From assembly GCA_023459435.1 (NCBI GenBank), contig JAEWUL010000269.1:1-6728 (forward strand): 6,728 nt of DNA, given 5' to 3'. This document shows, piece after piece, positions 1-6,681 of this stretch. The position numbers and the translations under genes are program-made. Source of the DNA: Bacteroidota bacterium. GTDB lineage: Bacteria > Bacteroidota > Bacteroidia > Bacteroidales > WCHB1-69. The stretch's first letter is position 1, and every line of letters starts with the position of its first letter. The notes under the pieces are model-generated. The model had not been told where the DNA came from and searched no databases. It was given only the letters and a program-made list of their open reading frames with translations.

Positions 1-816
1 ACCATACACGATTTCTCTCACTTTTTGAGCCCAGGTATAATGATTACTCGATTTGTCAAAAGTTTGATAAGGGATAGGTTTTCCAATTTTTATTTTGATT
101 GATTTTCCACGTTTTTTAAACATTTCACGAGTTAATAAACTTAATTCCAGATTCAGTTTGACTCCAAACAATCTTCTGATCACAAAAATGGTATAAAAAA
201 AGATCGAGTTTCTACCATAAAAGTGAAATGGGACAATATCTCTCTGGCATGAGATCGACTTTCCTATAAAACTTTTTTGCCATGGAGCATCCTGAACTTT
301 CCAATGATAGAGTCTGGAAACCTCACCTGCCGGAAAATGGGTCATAGGGGTATCCGATTGATAAATCTTTTCAAGTTCCAATATATATTCCCTTGAAGTA
401 CGATCGTATACATTTACCATTGCAATTAACGGTTTTAGTTGTGGAATAAATGTAAACGCCTCATTACCAATAGCTTTCAAAGTACCATACTTTTGACAAA
501 CAATATGTGTTAAAATCAATCCGTCAATTACTCCAAAAGGGTGGTTTGCGACAAAAAAACATTTGCTTTTTTCAGGTAGATTTTCTAATCCTTCAATTTG
601 AAGGTCAATTTCAAATTCCTCAATCACTTTTTCTAAAAAAAGTGCATCTGAAGTATCGGATAGTTTATTCAAAATACGATTCATCTCATTTTCCTGAACC
701 AACCAGGATAGAAAACGAATAAAAAAATGGGGAAAACTTTTTAATAATTTTGAATCACTTTCACGAATTCTCTTTTCAATGTCTAAATACTTAATCTTGA
801 TTTCTGTTTGATTCAT
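1..816 (-). CDS. GlsA/'putative hemolysin'-type lipid acyltransferase (PlsC-like fold), C-terminus cut by window edge
   Basis: The frame is open from ATG at 816 down to base 1, giving 272 residues with no stop, so the C-terminus lies outside the window. An in-frame TAA sits three codons upstream of the ATG, which fixes the start region. The PlsC-like acyltransferase core is visible. The catalytic block is NHPFGVID at residues 91-98 (His92, Asp98), with the H-x5-D spacing of the bacterial hemolysin-like acyltransferases rather than the H-x4-D of classical PlsC. The substrate-binding block FPAGEVSR is at 161-168, and IGKPIP at 244-249 is the usual late motif. An N-terminal region of about 80 residues precedes the core. 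Proteins of this type in Bacteroides (GlsA) are known to O-acylate lyso-aminolipids to make glycine or related aminolipids. Here the exact lipid is inference, and a lysophosphatidic acid acyltransferase role is the main alternative. It is probably membrane-associated at the cytoplasmic face. It is transcribed divergently from sufC. No GlsB-like partner is in view. Confidence 0.85.
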   Translation of the reverse strand, partial: MNQTEIKIKYLDIEKRIRESDSKLLKSFPHFFIRFLSWLVQENEMNRILNKLSDTSDALFLEKVIEEFEIDLQIEGLENLPEKSKCFFVANHPFGVIDGLILTHIVCQKYGTLKAIGNEAFTFIPQLKPLIAMVNVYDRTSREYILELEKIYQSDTPMTHFPAGEVSRLYHWKVQDAPWQKSFIGKSISCQRDIVPFHFYGRNSIFFYTIFVIRRLFGVKLNLELSLLTREMFKKRGKSIKIKIGKPIPYQTFDKSSNHYTWAQKVREIVYG

Positions 817-876
817 AGAAGTTTATGCAAATAATTGAAATTAATTTGAAGTATTATAGATTTCAAAAATATTTCA

Positions 877-884
877 CAAAGATA
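877..884 (-). promoter_or_regulatory. Candidate -7 promoter element for the acyltransferase gene
   Basis: On the minus strand this reads TATCTTTG, a full match to the Bacteroidota -7 consensus TAnnTTTG, followed by TGAAA. It would place the transcript start about 55 bases before the ATG at 816. A second match, TATTTTTG, lies just downstream at 871-864. No good -33 TTG is seen at the usual spacing for either, so the choice between them is open. Confidence 0.4.
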
Positions 885-956
885 CAAAAAATAAGGGGAT
901 ATAAGCATCTCCTATACAAATAGAAATTATCAAATAGATCGATCACTATTTTCTTT

Positions 957-966
957 AATGATCATT
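957..966. promoter_or_regulatory. 10-base perfect palindrome overlapping the sufC -33 region (possible operator)
   Basis: AATGATCATT is its own reverse complement and covers the predicted -33 position of the sufC promoter, where a bound repressor would block polymerase. No known regulator site is recognised here, and short AT-rich palindromes arise often by chance in DNA of this composition. The operator role is inference only. Confidence 0.2.
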
Positions 967-987
967 CAAAATTCTGATGTATATTTG
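958..987 (+). promoter_or_regulatory. Candidate sufCD promoter (Bacteroidota -33/-7 type)
   Basis: TATATTTG at 980-987 matches the Bacteroidota -7 consensus TAnnTTTG exactly. ATG at 958-960 stands in for the -33 TTG with a 19-base spacer. A start about 6-8 bases downstream would give an AT-rich leader of roughly 30 bases before the sufC ATG at 1023. The position means sufC is the first gene of its transcript and is not carried on one starting at an upstream sufB. A 10-base palindrome overlaps the -33 region. Confidence 0.6.
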
Positions 988-1022
988 CAGTTCTAAAATA
1001 TTATATATTAAACTATCATAAA

Positions 1023-1787
1023 ATGTTAAAAATAGAGAATTTACATGTTTCCATTAAGGGAAAAGAGATATTAAAAGGGGTTAACTTAGAGGTTAAAAAA
1101 GGGGAAGTTCATGCCATAATGGGACCAAACGGAACCGGAAAAAGCACACTGGCATCTGTTATTGCCGGAAAAGATGTTTTTGAAGTCACTGAAGGCTCCA
1201 TTTTTTATAAAGATAAAAACTTAATGGAGCTTTCCATCGAAGATAGAGCTAGAGAAGGGATATTTATTGGATTTCAATATCCTGTTGAGATCCCTGGTGT
1301 AAGCATCAATAACTTTATGAGAACGGCTTTGAATGAGATCCGCGAATATCGTGGACTTCAGCCTCTTTCAGGGGCTCAATTCCTTAAAATGATGGAAGAA
1401 AAGAAAAAAGTTGTTGAACTGACTTCCAAATTAAGCGATCGATCTGTTAATGAAGGGTTTTCAGGGGGTGAAAAGAAAAGAAATGAGATTTTTCAAATGG
1501 CTGTTCTGGAACCTGAACTGGCCATCCTTGATGAAACCGATTCAGGGTTGGATATTGATGCCCTTCGTATCGTTGCCAATGGGGTAAATCAATTGAAAAA
1601 CAGTGAAAATGCAACGGTGGTGATTACCCACTATCAAAGACTTCTTGACTATATTGTGCCGGATGTCGTTCATATTTTATTTGACGGAAAAATTGTAAAA
1701 TCGGGTCCAAAAGAGTTAGCTATCGAATTGGAGGAGAAAGGATACGACTGGATTAAAAATGATTATGAACAAGGTAAACTGATATAG
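1023..1787 (+). CDS. sufC: SufC, Fe-S cluster assembly ATPase
   Basis: This is a 254-residue ABC-type ATPase, close to the usual SufC length of about 250. SufC hydrolyses ATP in the cytoplasm and drives the conformational change of the SufBCD scaffold on which Fe-S clusters are built. It has no membrane partner. All nucleotide-binding motifs are present: Walker A GPNGTGKST at 34-42 (Lys40), Q-loop Gln85, signature SGGEKKR at 147-153, Walker B ending in Asp170-Glu171, D-loop Asp177 and switch His203. The family-specific stretch ETDSGLDIDAL (171-181) and the GFQYPVEIPGVS segment (83-94) separate it from transport ATPases. Lys152 and Glu171 match the SufC-specific pair known from E. coli. The start is supported by the typical first residues MLKIENLHVS, about 35 bases after a -7 element. 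There is no clear Shine-Dalgarno, as is normal for this phylum. sufD follows after 3 bases, so the two are surely co-transcribed. Confidence 0.97.
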   Translation: MLKIENLHVSIKGKEILKGVNLEVKKGEVHAIMGPNGTGKSTLASVIAGKDVFEVTEGSIFYKDKNLMELSIEDRAREGIFIGFQYPVEIPGVSINNFMRTALNEIREYRGLQPLSGAQFLKMMEEKKKVVELTSKLSDRSVNEGFSGGEKKRNEIFQMAVLEPELAILDETDSGLDIDALRIVANGVNQLKNSENATVVITHYQRLLDYIVPDVVHILFDGKIVKSGPKELAIELEEKGYDWIKNDYEQGKLI

Positions 1788-1790
1788 CTC

Positions 1791-3197
1791 ATGAATAGTT
1801 TTAAAACCAACATTCAAGCGCAATATCTTGAATTTATATCAGGAATTCAAATACCTGACCCCATTCATAAACTTCGACAAAAAGGTCTTGATCTTTTTAA
1901 TCTGAAAGGATTCCCACACCAAAAATTGGAAAGATGGCGTCATAAAGCAATAGATACCCTTTTAGAACCTGATACTATTGATCCAATCCATTATTCTATT
2001 CAAAAAAAACCTCTTCCCTATAGACCTGTAGATCAGTTTTTTAAATGTGATATCCAGGATATTGGCACTTCCATGTACACATTCCTTAATGGATGGTATG
2101 TACATAACAACCAATCTCTTGAGGTTCTAGATAATGGGATGATCATTGGAAGTATCAATTCAGCATTTGAAAAATATCCCGAACTGATACAAGACCATTT
2201 TGCAAAGTTAAACCCAGAAAAGGAAGATGGATTAATTAGTTTGAATCAAGCTCTGTTTACCGATGGTATTTTCATTTATGTTCCTGATAATGTGCATGTT
2301 GATCAGCCAATTCAGATTGTTTCTGTGGTTGATTCTTATGAAAAAATCATGGTTCAGCATCGCCATTTGGTGATCATGGGTAAAAACAGTAAACTATCTC
2401 TGGTTCACTGTGATGACTCTATTCATGAAGAGACAAGCTTTATCAATAATGTTGTTGAGATTGATGTTGCTGAAAATGCAGAACTCCATTACTACAAAAT
2501 GGAAAACAAAGATAAACACACCTTTTTAGTAAACAACACTTTTGTAAATCAAAAAAGGGATTCCCGTTTTATTTCCAATATCATCACTTTTAACAGTGGT
2601 TATGTTAGAAACGGTATTCAAGTCCAATTGAATGAACCTGGTGCAGATGCAAAACTATATGGTTTATATTTGGTTGATAAAAATCAATACGTTGACAATC
2701 AAGTCTCTGTTTTACACAATTCTCCTGATTGCACCAGTAATCAGATCTATAAGGGGATTGCAGATGATGAAGCAGGAGCCAATTTTAACGGACATATTGT
2801 GGTACAAAAAGATGCACAACGGACAGCTGCTTACCAGGTAAACAGAAATATCGCTTTGACTGATGATGCCAAAATCACTACCCGTCCTTTTCTGGAAATC
2901 TATGCTGATGACGTTAAATGTAGTCATGGGGCTACAGTAGGACAATTGGATGAAAGTGCCATGTTTTACTTAAGATCCCGCGGCATTTGCCAAAGAAATG
3001 CTCGGATGTTATTGATGTATGCCTTTGCCAATGAAGTGGCTAATTTTGTGGAAATTGATAAACTCCGTGAACGTTTAAACGATATGATCAAACGCCGTTT
3101 GAAAGGGGAACTTACTATTTGTGACCAATGTATGCTCCATTGTTCAGATGAGAAAAATTTCACTTTCGAACTGGATACAACAAAGTTTAGACAATAA
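1791..3197 (+). CDS. sufD: SufD, Fe-S cluster assembly scaffold subunit, with a Cys-rich C-terminal tail
   Basis: This 468-residue protein belongs to the SufB/SufD family. With SufB and SufC it forms the SufBC2D scaffold, in which SufD helps build the cluster site at the SufB-SufD interface and supports iron acquisition. An N-terminal helical region (about 1-80) is followed by the long beta-helix core (about 155-375). The hallmark block KCSHGATVGQLDESAMFYLRSRGI spans 376-399. Cys377 and His379 correspond to E. coli SufD Cys358 and His360, the latter known to matter for cluster assembly. It is assigned to SufD rather than SufB because of its length, its position after sufC and the absence of the SufB-specific N-terminal region. 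The tail holds CxxCx3C (Cys444, Cys447, Cys451, with His450), which E. coli SufD lacks and which could hold a metal or cluster. The ATG lies 3 bases after the sufC stop in the same frame. No sufS or sufB follows; the next gene is convergent, 27 bases on. Confidence 0.95.
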   Translation: MNSFKTNIQAQYLEFISGIQIPDPIHKLRQKGLDLFNLKGFPHQKLERWRHKAIDTLLEPDTIDPIHYSIQKKPLPYRPVDQFFKCDIQDIGTSMYTFLNGWYVHNNQSLEVLDNGMIIGSINSAFEKYPELIQDHFAKLNPEKEDGLISLNQALFTDGIFIYVPDNVHVDQPIQIVSVVDSYEKIMVQHRHLVIMGKNSKLSLVHCDDSIHEETSFINNVVEIDVAENAELHYYKMENKDKHTFLVNNTFVNQKRDSRFISNIITFNSGYVRNGIQVQLNEPGADAKLYGLYLVDKNQYVDNQVSVLHNSPDCTSNQIYKGIADDEAGANFNGHIVVQKDAQRTAAYQVNRNIALTDDAKITTRPFLEIYADDVKCSHGATVGQLDESAMFYLRSRGICQRNARMLLMYAFANEVANFVEIDKLRERLNDMIKRRLKGELTICDQCMLHCSDEKNFTFELDTTKFRQ

Positions 3198-3224
3198 ACG
3201 GAGTTGTCCCCTATTTTCATCAAA

Positions 3225-5258
3225 TTAATACTTCACAATTTTCTTGTAACCTACTTGATTGTTAGCTGTTACTTTAAGAATATAAGTACCTGCAGGTAAT
3301 TTTTCAACATTGATTGTTTTACTATTTTTCCCAGTATACACTACTTTTCCGATTAGTGTATAAATTTCAACTTCAAAAACCTCATCAGAAATGTCCAATT
3401 GAATATTGTGGTGTGCTGGATTGGGATAACAGTTAAATTTCAATGTTTGAGCCCAATGATGGATAGAATTACCACTTTTCATATAGAAAACATGCGGATC
3501 GTCCATTCCGGTAATGGGATGAAATTGATGTTTGTTATTTGAGTTTGTAGCTTCTATATAATATCGAACCGTATCATTTGGATTTAAGTTTGAAATATCG
3601 GCCTTATATTGTGATGTTTGCCATGTCATGTTAATAACTTGATCCGGATTTTGGTTGATTCTATAGTGGAGCTTTACCTCATGTGAGATTCCGGTCGCAA
3701 CACCTATAGTGTACACTTGAGCTGAAATTTCGAGTGAATTTTGGAACAAAACAGAATCCAGGAGTGGTTGATGAACAATTCGTAACATATCTGCCTGTGG
3801 AATCTGAATAACACGACAATGTAATGCATCTGTATCATACCAATCGTTATATGGAATGCCAATAATTTCATATCCTGGCATCGCTTGTTGATAAGAAGCT
3901 AAAGCAGCTTGATAACAGCTGCTCCCATAAGTGGGATTCATAGGGACTAATACTTTTTTATTGAGAATAAGTGAGTTTGTATAAGGTTGATCATTAGGTG
4001 TATACACTCTGTATACTTTGTATTTATTGCCATATGAAGAGGTTTGATTGGCAAAATATTGAGCAGCATTCTCTAAATCAGTATAATTTGAATTGCTTGC
4101 CGGAACCTGAAGTATCATGATTTTATCCGGTGCGAGAAATTTCCCCCAACAATCAATATGTTGAATATAGGAATTAAGCGGATCAGGGATTAAATGATAG
4201 GTAGAAACACCTAAATATTTCAAGTATATACTATCCAGCTCCGATTGAGTATAACAACTATTTTCATAAGCTACTAAATCACAAGAAGCGGCAACACCCA
4301 TTCCATCAGTCATAAAATTACCCCCTGTATGCAACAAAGGCATACCATACACATTAAGACCGCTTGTATTTCCAAAAGCCCTAGGAACCTGTGAGTCATT
4401 AGGTCGGTTTCGATTATAAGGGAAATCGATAATTTCCAGTTGATTAAATTCATTTTCTACAAACCAGGGGCCATAATCTCTTGTCCAATGTGAATTTGTA
4501 GTGCTTAAAATATATTGGATATGATTGTTGTTTATAGAATTGATTGTCAGGTAGTTATTGATTGTATTTGCAGCTGTTTGAGTGTTACAAACGATATAAA
4601 GGGTATCCTCCTCAGCAATCTCTCTGATCAGATCTAAAGGGACTCCGAAGGTTACATTGCTTCCTGAAACAGATGCTCTGATCAAAGCACCCCTTTGGGG
4701 CTCAAATTCGGCAATGGAACGAACCGCTCCGGTTGGAGGGTACGTTTTTTGAAATGCATAAACCGTTATGGTTGTATTTCTTGAGTTATTTGTTAATACA
4801 ACATCATCCGGATTATTGATTGTTGCTGTTAGTGTTTTATTACCTGTAGAAGACGAAATCCAACAAGGAAACTCAAAATAAGTGTATTGTCCTGAATTCA
4901 ATGTTGTTGTTATTGTAAGTGTTTGGTTATATCCATTATTATCCGTAAGGTTAACTGAAAAATTGGTTGCTGGCGTAGAACTATAGTTGTTTACTTTTAC
5001 ATAGATGGCAATAGGAACTTGCTGATAGGCAAATGTTGAGGAATAATGAGTTGTTATTTCAGAAATTCCTAAATCTTCACCCGTTAATGTCGTTTTGGGT
5101 CCGTTATGATAAATAAAGGGGTAGGTTTTCAGATCTTTATTATAGGTAAAATGATCATAATCCCAATCCCTATGAATTTGATTTTCTGATTCTTGTGCAA
5201 ATATTGTTACAGAAAAAGTGATTACTAGTAGCGATAAAACTGATTTTAGAAATTTCAT
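3225..5258 (-). CDS. Secreted PPAD-like peptidylarginine deiminase with CARDB-like, Ig-like and T9SS sorting domains
   Basis: This 677-residue protein is predicted to convert peptidyl arginine to citrulline plus ammonia outside the cell. Domains in order: signal peptide 1-22 (Lys3/Lys5, hydrophobic 7-20, cut near FAQ); a CARDB-like beta domain about 60-168, ending in the typical TNNSRNTTITV; the PAD_porph guanidino-group hydrolase domain about 173-490; an Ig-like domain about 498-595; and a type A T9SS C-terminal sorting domain about 607-677 (YPNP at 611-614, GTYILKV, final KKIVKY). Catalytic residues are visible: Asp261 in WTRDYGPW, His367-Ile-Asp369 in HIDCWGK, Asn428 and nucleophile Cys481 in DALHCR. 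The HTGGNFMTDG block is at 310-319. Arg283, Arg285 and Tyr364 line up with P. gingivalis PPAD Arg152, Arg154 and Tyr233, which bind the C-terminal carboxylate of the substrate, so specificity for C-terminal arginine is inferred. Agmatine deiminases lack the signal, Ig and sorting domains. PPAD is shorter (556 residues), and the CARDB-like domain accounts for most of the difference. The gene starts 15 bases after the permease gene, with no -7 element seen between them. Confidence 0.92.
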   Translation of the reverse strand: MKFLKSVLSLLVITFSVTIFAQESENQIHRDWDYDHFTYNKDLKTYPFIYHNGPKTTLTGEDLGISEITTHYSSTFAYQQVPIAIYVKVNNYSSTPATNFSVNLTDNNGYNQTLTITTTLNSGQYTYFEFPCWISSSTGNKTLTATINNPDDVVLTNNSRNTTITVYAFQKTYPPTGAVRSIAEFEPQRGALIRASVSGSNVTFGVPLDLIREIAEEDTLYIVCNTQTAANTINNYLTINSINNNHIQYILSTTNSHWTRDYGPWFVENEFNQLEIIDFPYNRNRPNDSQVPRAFGNTSGLNVYGMPLLHTGGNFMTDGMGVAASCDLVAYENSCYTQSELDSIYLKYLGVSTYHLIPDPLNSYIQHIDCWGKFLAPDKIMILQVPASNSNYTDLENAAQYFANQTSSYGNKYKVYRVYTPNDQPYTNSLILNKKVLVPMNPTYGSSCYQAALASYQQAMPGYEIIGIPYNDWYDTDALHCRVIQIPQADMLRIVHQPLLDSVLFQNSLEISAQVYTIGVATGISHEVKLHYRINQNPDQVINMTWQTSQYKADISNLNPNDTVRYYIEATNSNNKHQFHPITGMDDPHVFYMKSGNSIHHWAQTLKFNCYPNPAHHNIQLDISDEVFEVEIYTLIGKVVYTGKNSKTINVEKLPAGTYILKVTANNQVGYKKIVKY

Positions 5259-5273
5259 ACTTATAATTTTGAA

Positions 5274-6002
5274 TTACATTTTTTTCATACTATTTTTAAA
5301 TGCCAAAAAGGATAGGATTATTAAAACAACAAGATAACCAATGATAACCCATAGACTATCATATAAACTGGTCATCCCTTTTCCGGACAATAATGCACGG
5401 CTTATATCAACAGAATGGGCAAAAGGAAATGCATAACCAAAAGTATCAAACACTCCACCAATCATTTTTAGATCCATCCATGCGCCACTGAAAAGAGAGG
5501 CAATCGTTATAAAAATAGAACCTACTGCAGATACTTGATTTAATGAAAATAATGATCCGAAAATAACTCCTAGAAAAATGAAAATCAGGGCTACAATCAG
5601 AAGGATTAGTGAAGCAACTGCAATATTTGTAAATGATGCACCAAGAACTAGGGCAATTACAAAACAGATAATGGTTTGTAATATAGCGAGTGGAATAAAA
5701 GGAAGCGTATAAGATAAAATATAATCTTTTACTTTTAAAGGTGTTGTATAAAGTCTTATCAGAAAAGCATTTTGACGATCTTTGGCAATCAGAATGGAAC
5801 AAAACATCGTCAAAAATGCAAAACAAAACACAATGATTCCTGGAGCTAAGGAAGCAGGCTTAAAGATGTCGAGCTGAACTCCTTTTTGAATGGAAGAAAA
5901 TAGAATAAGAAAACCAACCGGCATCACAATTCCAAGAAGCATAGTAACTTTATCCCGATAAATCTCTTTTAGATTTCTGAGTGCTAATTGATAAGATATC
6001 AT
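5274..6002 (-). CDS. ABC-2 type exporter permease
   Basis: This 242-residue integral membrane protein is the transmembrane half of an ABC exporter of the DRA/Nat/CcmA-partnered type. Six hydrophobic segments fit the ABC-2 membrane fold: about 20-36, 54-73, 94-120, 126-151, 156-176 and 214-236. The N-terminus (LALRNLKEIYRDKVTM) is the usual amphipathic entry helix before the first segment. The cytoplasmic stretch RLYTTPLKVKDYI (83-95) between segments 2 and 3 is the conserved coupling region of ABC-2 permeases. GAWMDL (173-178) and the following FPFAHSVDISRALL (192-205) match the family's segment between helices 5 and 6. The ATG overlaps the ATPase stop by four bases (ATGA), with an AAAGGAG sequence about 9 bases upstream inside the ATPase gene, so the two are translationally coupled. 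The substrate cannot be told from sequence; drugs, lipids or sodium have been described for relatives. The deiminase gene follows directly on the same strand. Confidence 0.9.
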   Translation of the reverse strand: MISYQLALRNLKEIYRDKVTMLLGIVMPVGFLILFSSIQKGVQLDIFKPASLAPGIIVFCFAFLTMFCSILIAKDRQNAFLIRLYTTPLKVKDYILSYTLPFIPLAILQTIICFVIALVLGASFTNIAVASLILLIVALIFIFLGVIFGSLFSLNQVSAVGSIFITIASLFSGAWMDLKMIGGVFDTFGYAFPFAHSVDISRALLSGKGMTSLYDSLWVIIGYLVVLIILSFLAFKNSMKKM

Positions 6003-6681
6003 GATAAACGCTCCTTTCCTGTTAATTGAAGAAAAACATCATCTAATGTAGGCTCCGTCATACTGATATGTTTCATTTGCACTTTAATAGATTTAAAGTA
6101 GTCAACAATGGAGTAGATATCAAATTGTTTAGCCTGAATAGTTAATTCATTTTGATTTAAAGTTGTCAATCCGTAATGTTGAGAACAATAATCTTTCATT
6201 TCTGATGTGATAGAAGACGATTTAATGGTAAGAACCCGCTCTTTTGTAGATAAATCTTTCAGTTCGGATGAGGTTCCCTGAGCAATAATATTTCCACTTT
6301 CCATGATTGCGATATGATCAGCGAGTGTATCAGCTTCCTCCAGGTAATGGGTTGTTAATAAGATTGTTTTGTGATGTTTTAGCTTTTCAATATAATTCCA
6401 AACCGATTTACGTGCATGTGGAGCTAAACCTAAAGTAGGTTCATCTAAGAACAAGATCTCTGGATCAGACATCAATGCCATTGCAATACTCAATCTTCTT
6501 TGTAAACCACCTGAGAGTTTTTTGGCCTGATCTTTTCTATCTTCTATTTCCAGAAGATGCATCAAATTCAAGGCTCTTTCTTTATTTTCTTCAGAAGACA
6601 AACCGAAAACACCGCCCATTAGTAATAGGTTTTCTTTAGATGTTAAATGTTCGGCTATTGCAGATTCTTGTGGGGAAACCC
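5999..6681 (-). CDS. ABC exporter ATPase subunit (DrrA/CcmA type), N-terminus missing at right edge
   Basis: This is the energy-supplying subunit for the permease that follows it. The readable part begins near VSPQES (Q-loop) and runs about 226 residues to the stop at 5999; full-length relatives are about 300, so roughly 75 residues including Walker A are absent. Numbered from Met at base 6619, it shows signature LSGGLQRR (35-42), Walker B ILFLDE (55-60), switch His91 in LLTTHYLEEAD, and the C-terminal DUF4162-like domain ending in PTLDDVFLQLTG, typical of DRA-family ATPases. That Met is internal and is not the real start, because the frame continues upstream through ENLLL, EHLT and SPQES. 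The D-loop reads PTLGLAPHAR, with Ala66 where Asp is expected. The frame is broken at 6682 by a duplicated 47-base segment that brings in TGA at 6692-6694. This is judged an assembly error, so the gene is called partial, not a pseudogene. Confidence 0.9.
6186..6232. repeat. Direct repeat copy 1 (47 bases), inside the ATPase gene
   Basis: This segment is identical, base for base, to the last 47 bases of the window. Here it codes in frame for part of the ATPase C-terminal domain (residues around 132-145 from the Met at 6619), so this copy is the genuine one. Confidence 0.95.

Noticed and set aside
507..722. 71-residue plus-strand open frame
   Set aside because: It lies wholly inside the minus-strand acyltransferase, which has clear family motifs; the plus frame has no recognisable domain.
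894..913. Short inverted repeat (7-base stem, 6-base loop) with a T-rich run on its minus-strand side
   Set aside because: On the minus strand the stem has an A-C mismatch, and it lies upstream of the candidate acyltransferase promoter with no gene ending nearby. On the plus strand it lacks a T-tract and lies upstream of the sufC promoter. Too weak to call a terminator or leader.
2632..3223. Open frames of 69 (plus), 77 (minus) and 85 (minus) residues within or overlapping sufD
   Set aside because: They are alternative-frame readings of the well-supported sufD gene, with no promoter, start context or similarity of their own.
3198..3224. Search for a terminator in the convergent gap between sufD and the deiminase gene
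   Set aside because: No stable hairpin with a T-tract is visible on either strand in these 27 bases.
3225..5258. Agmatine deiminase (AguA) annotation for the deiminase
   Set aside because: It has the shared GME fold motifs, but the signal peptide, Ig-like and T9SS domains and the Arg283/Arg285/Tyr364 set fit the PPAD type and not a cytoplasmic polyamine enzyme.
5446..5826. 126-residue minus-strand open frame inside the permease gene
   Set aside because: It is rich in Cys, Ser and Phe, as expected from a shifted reading of a membrane-protein gene; the permease frame explains the sequence.
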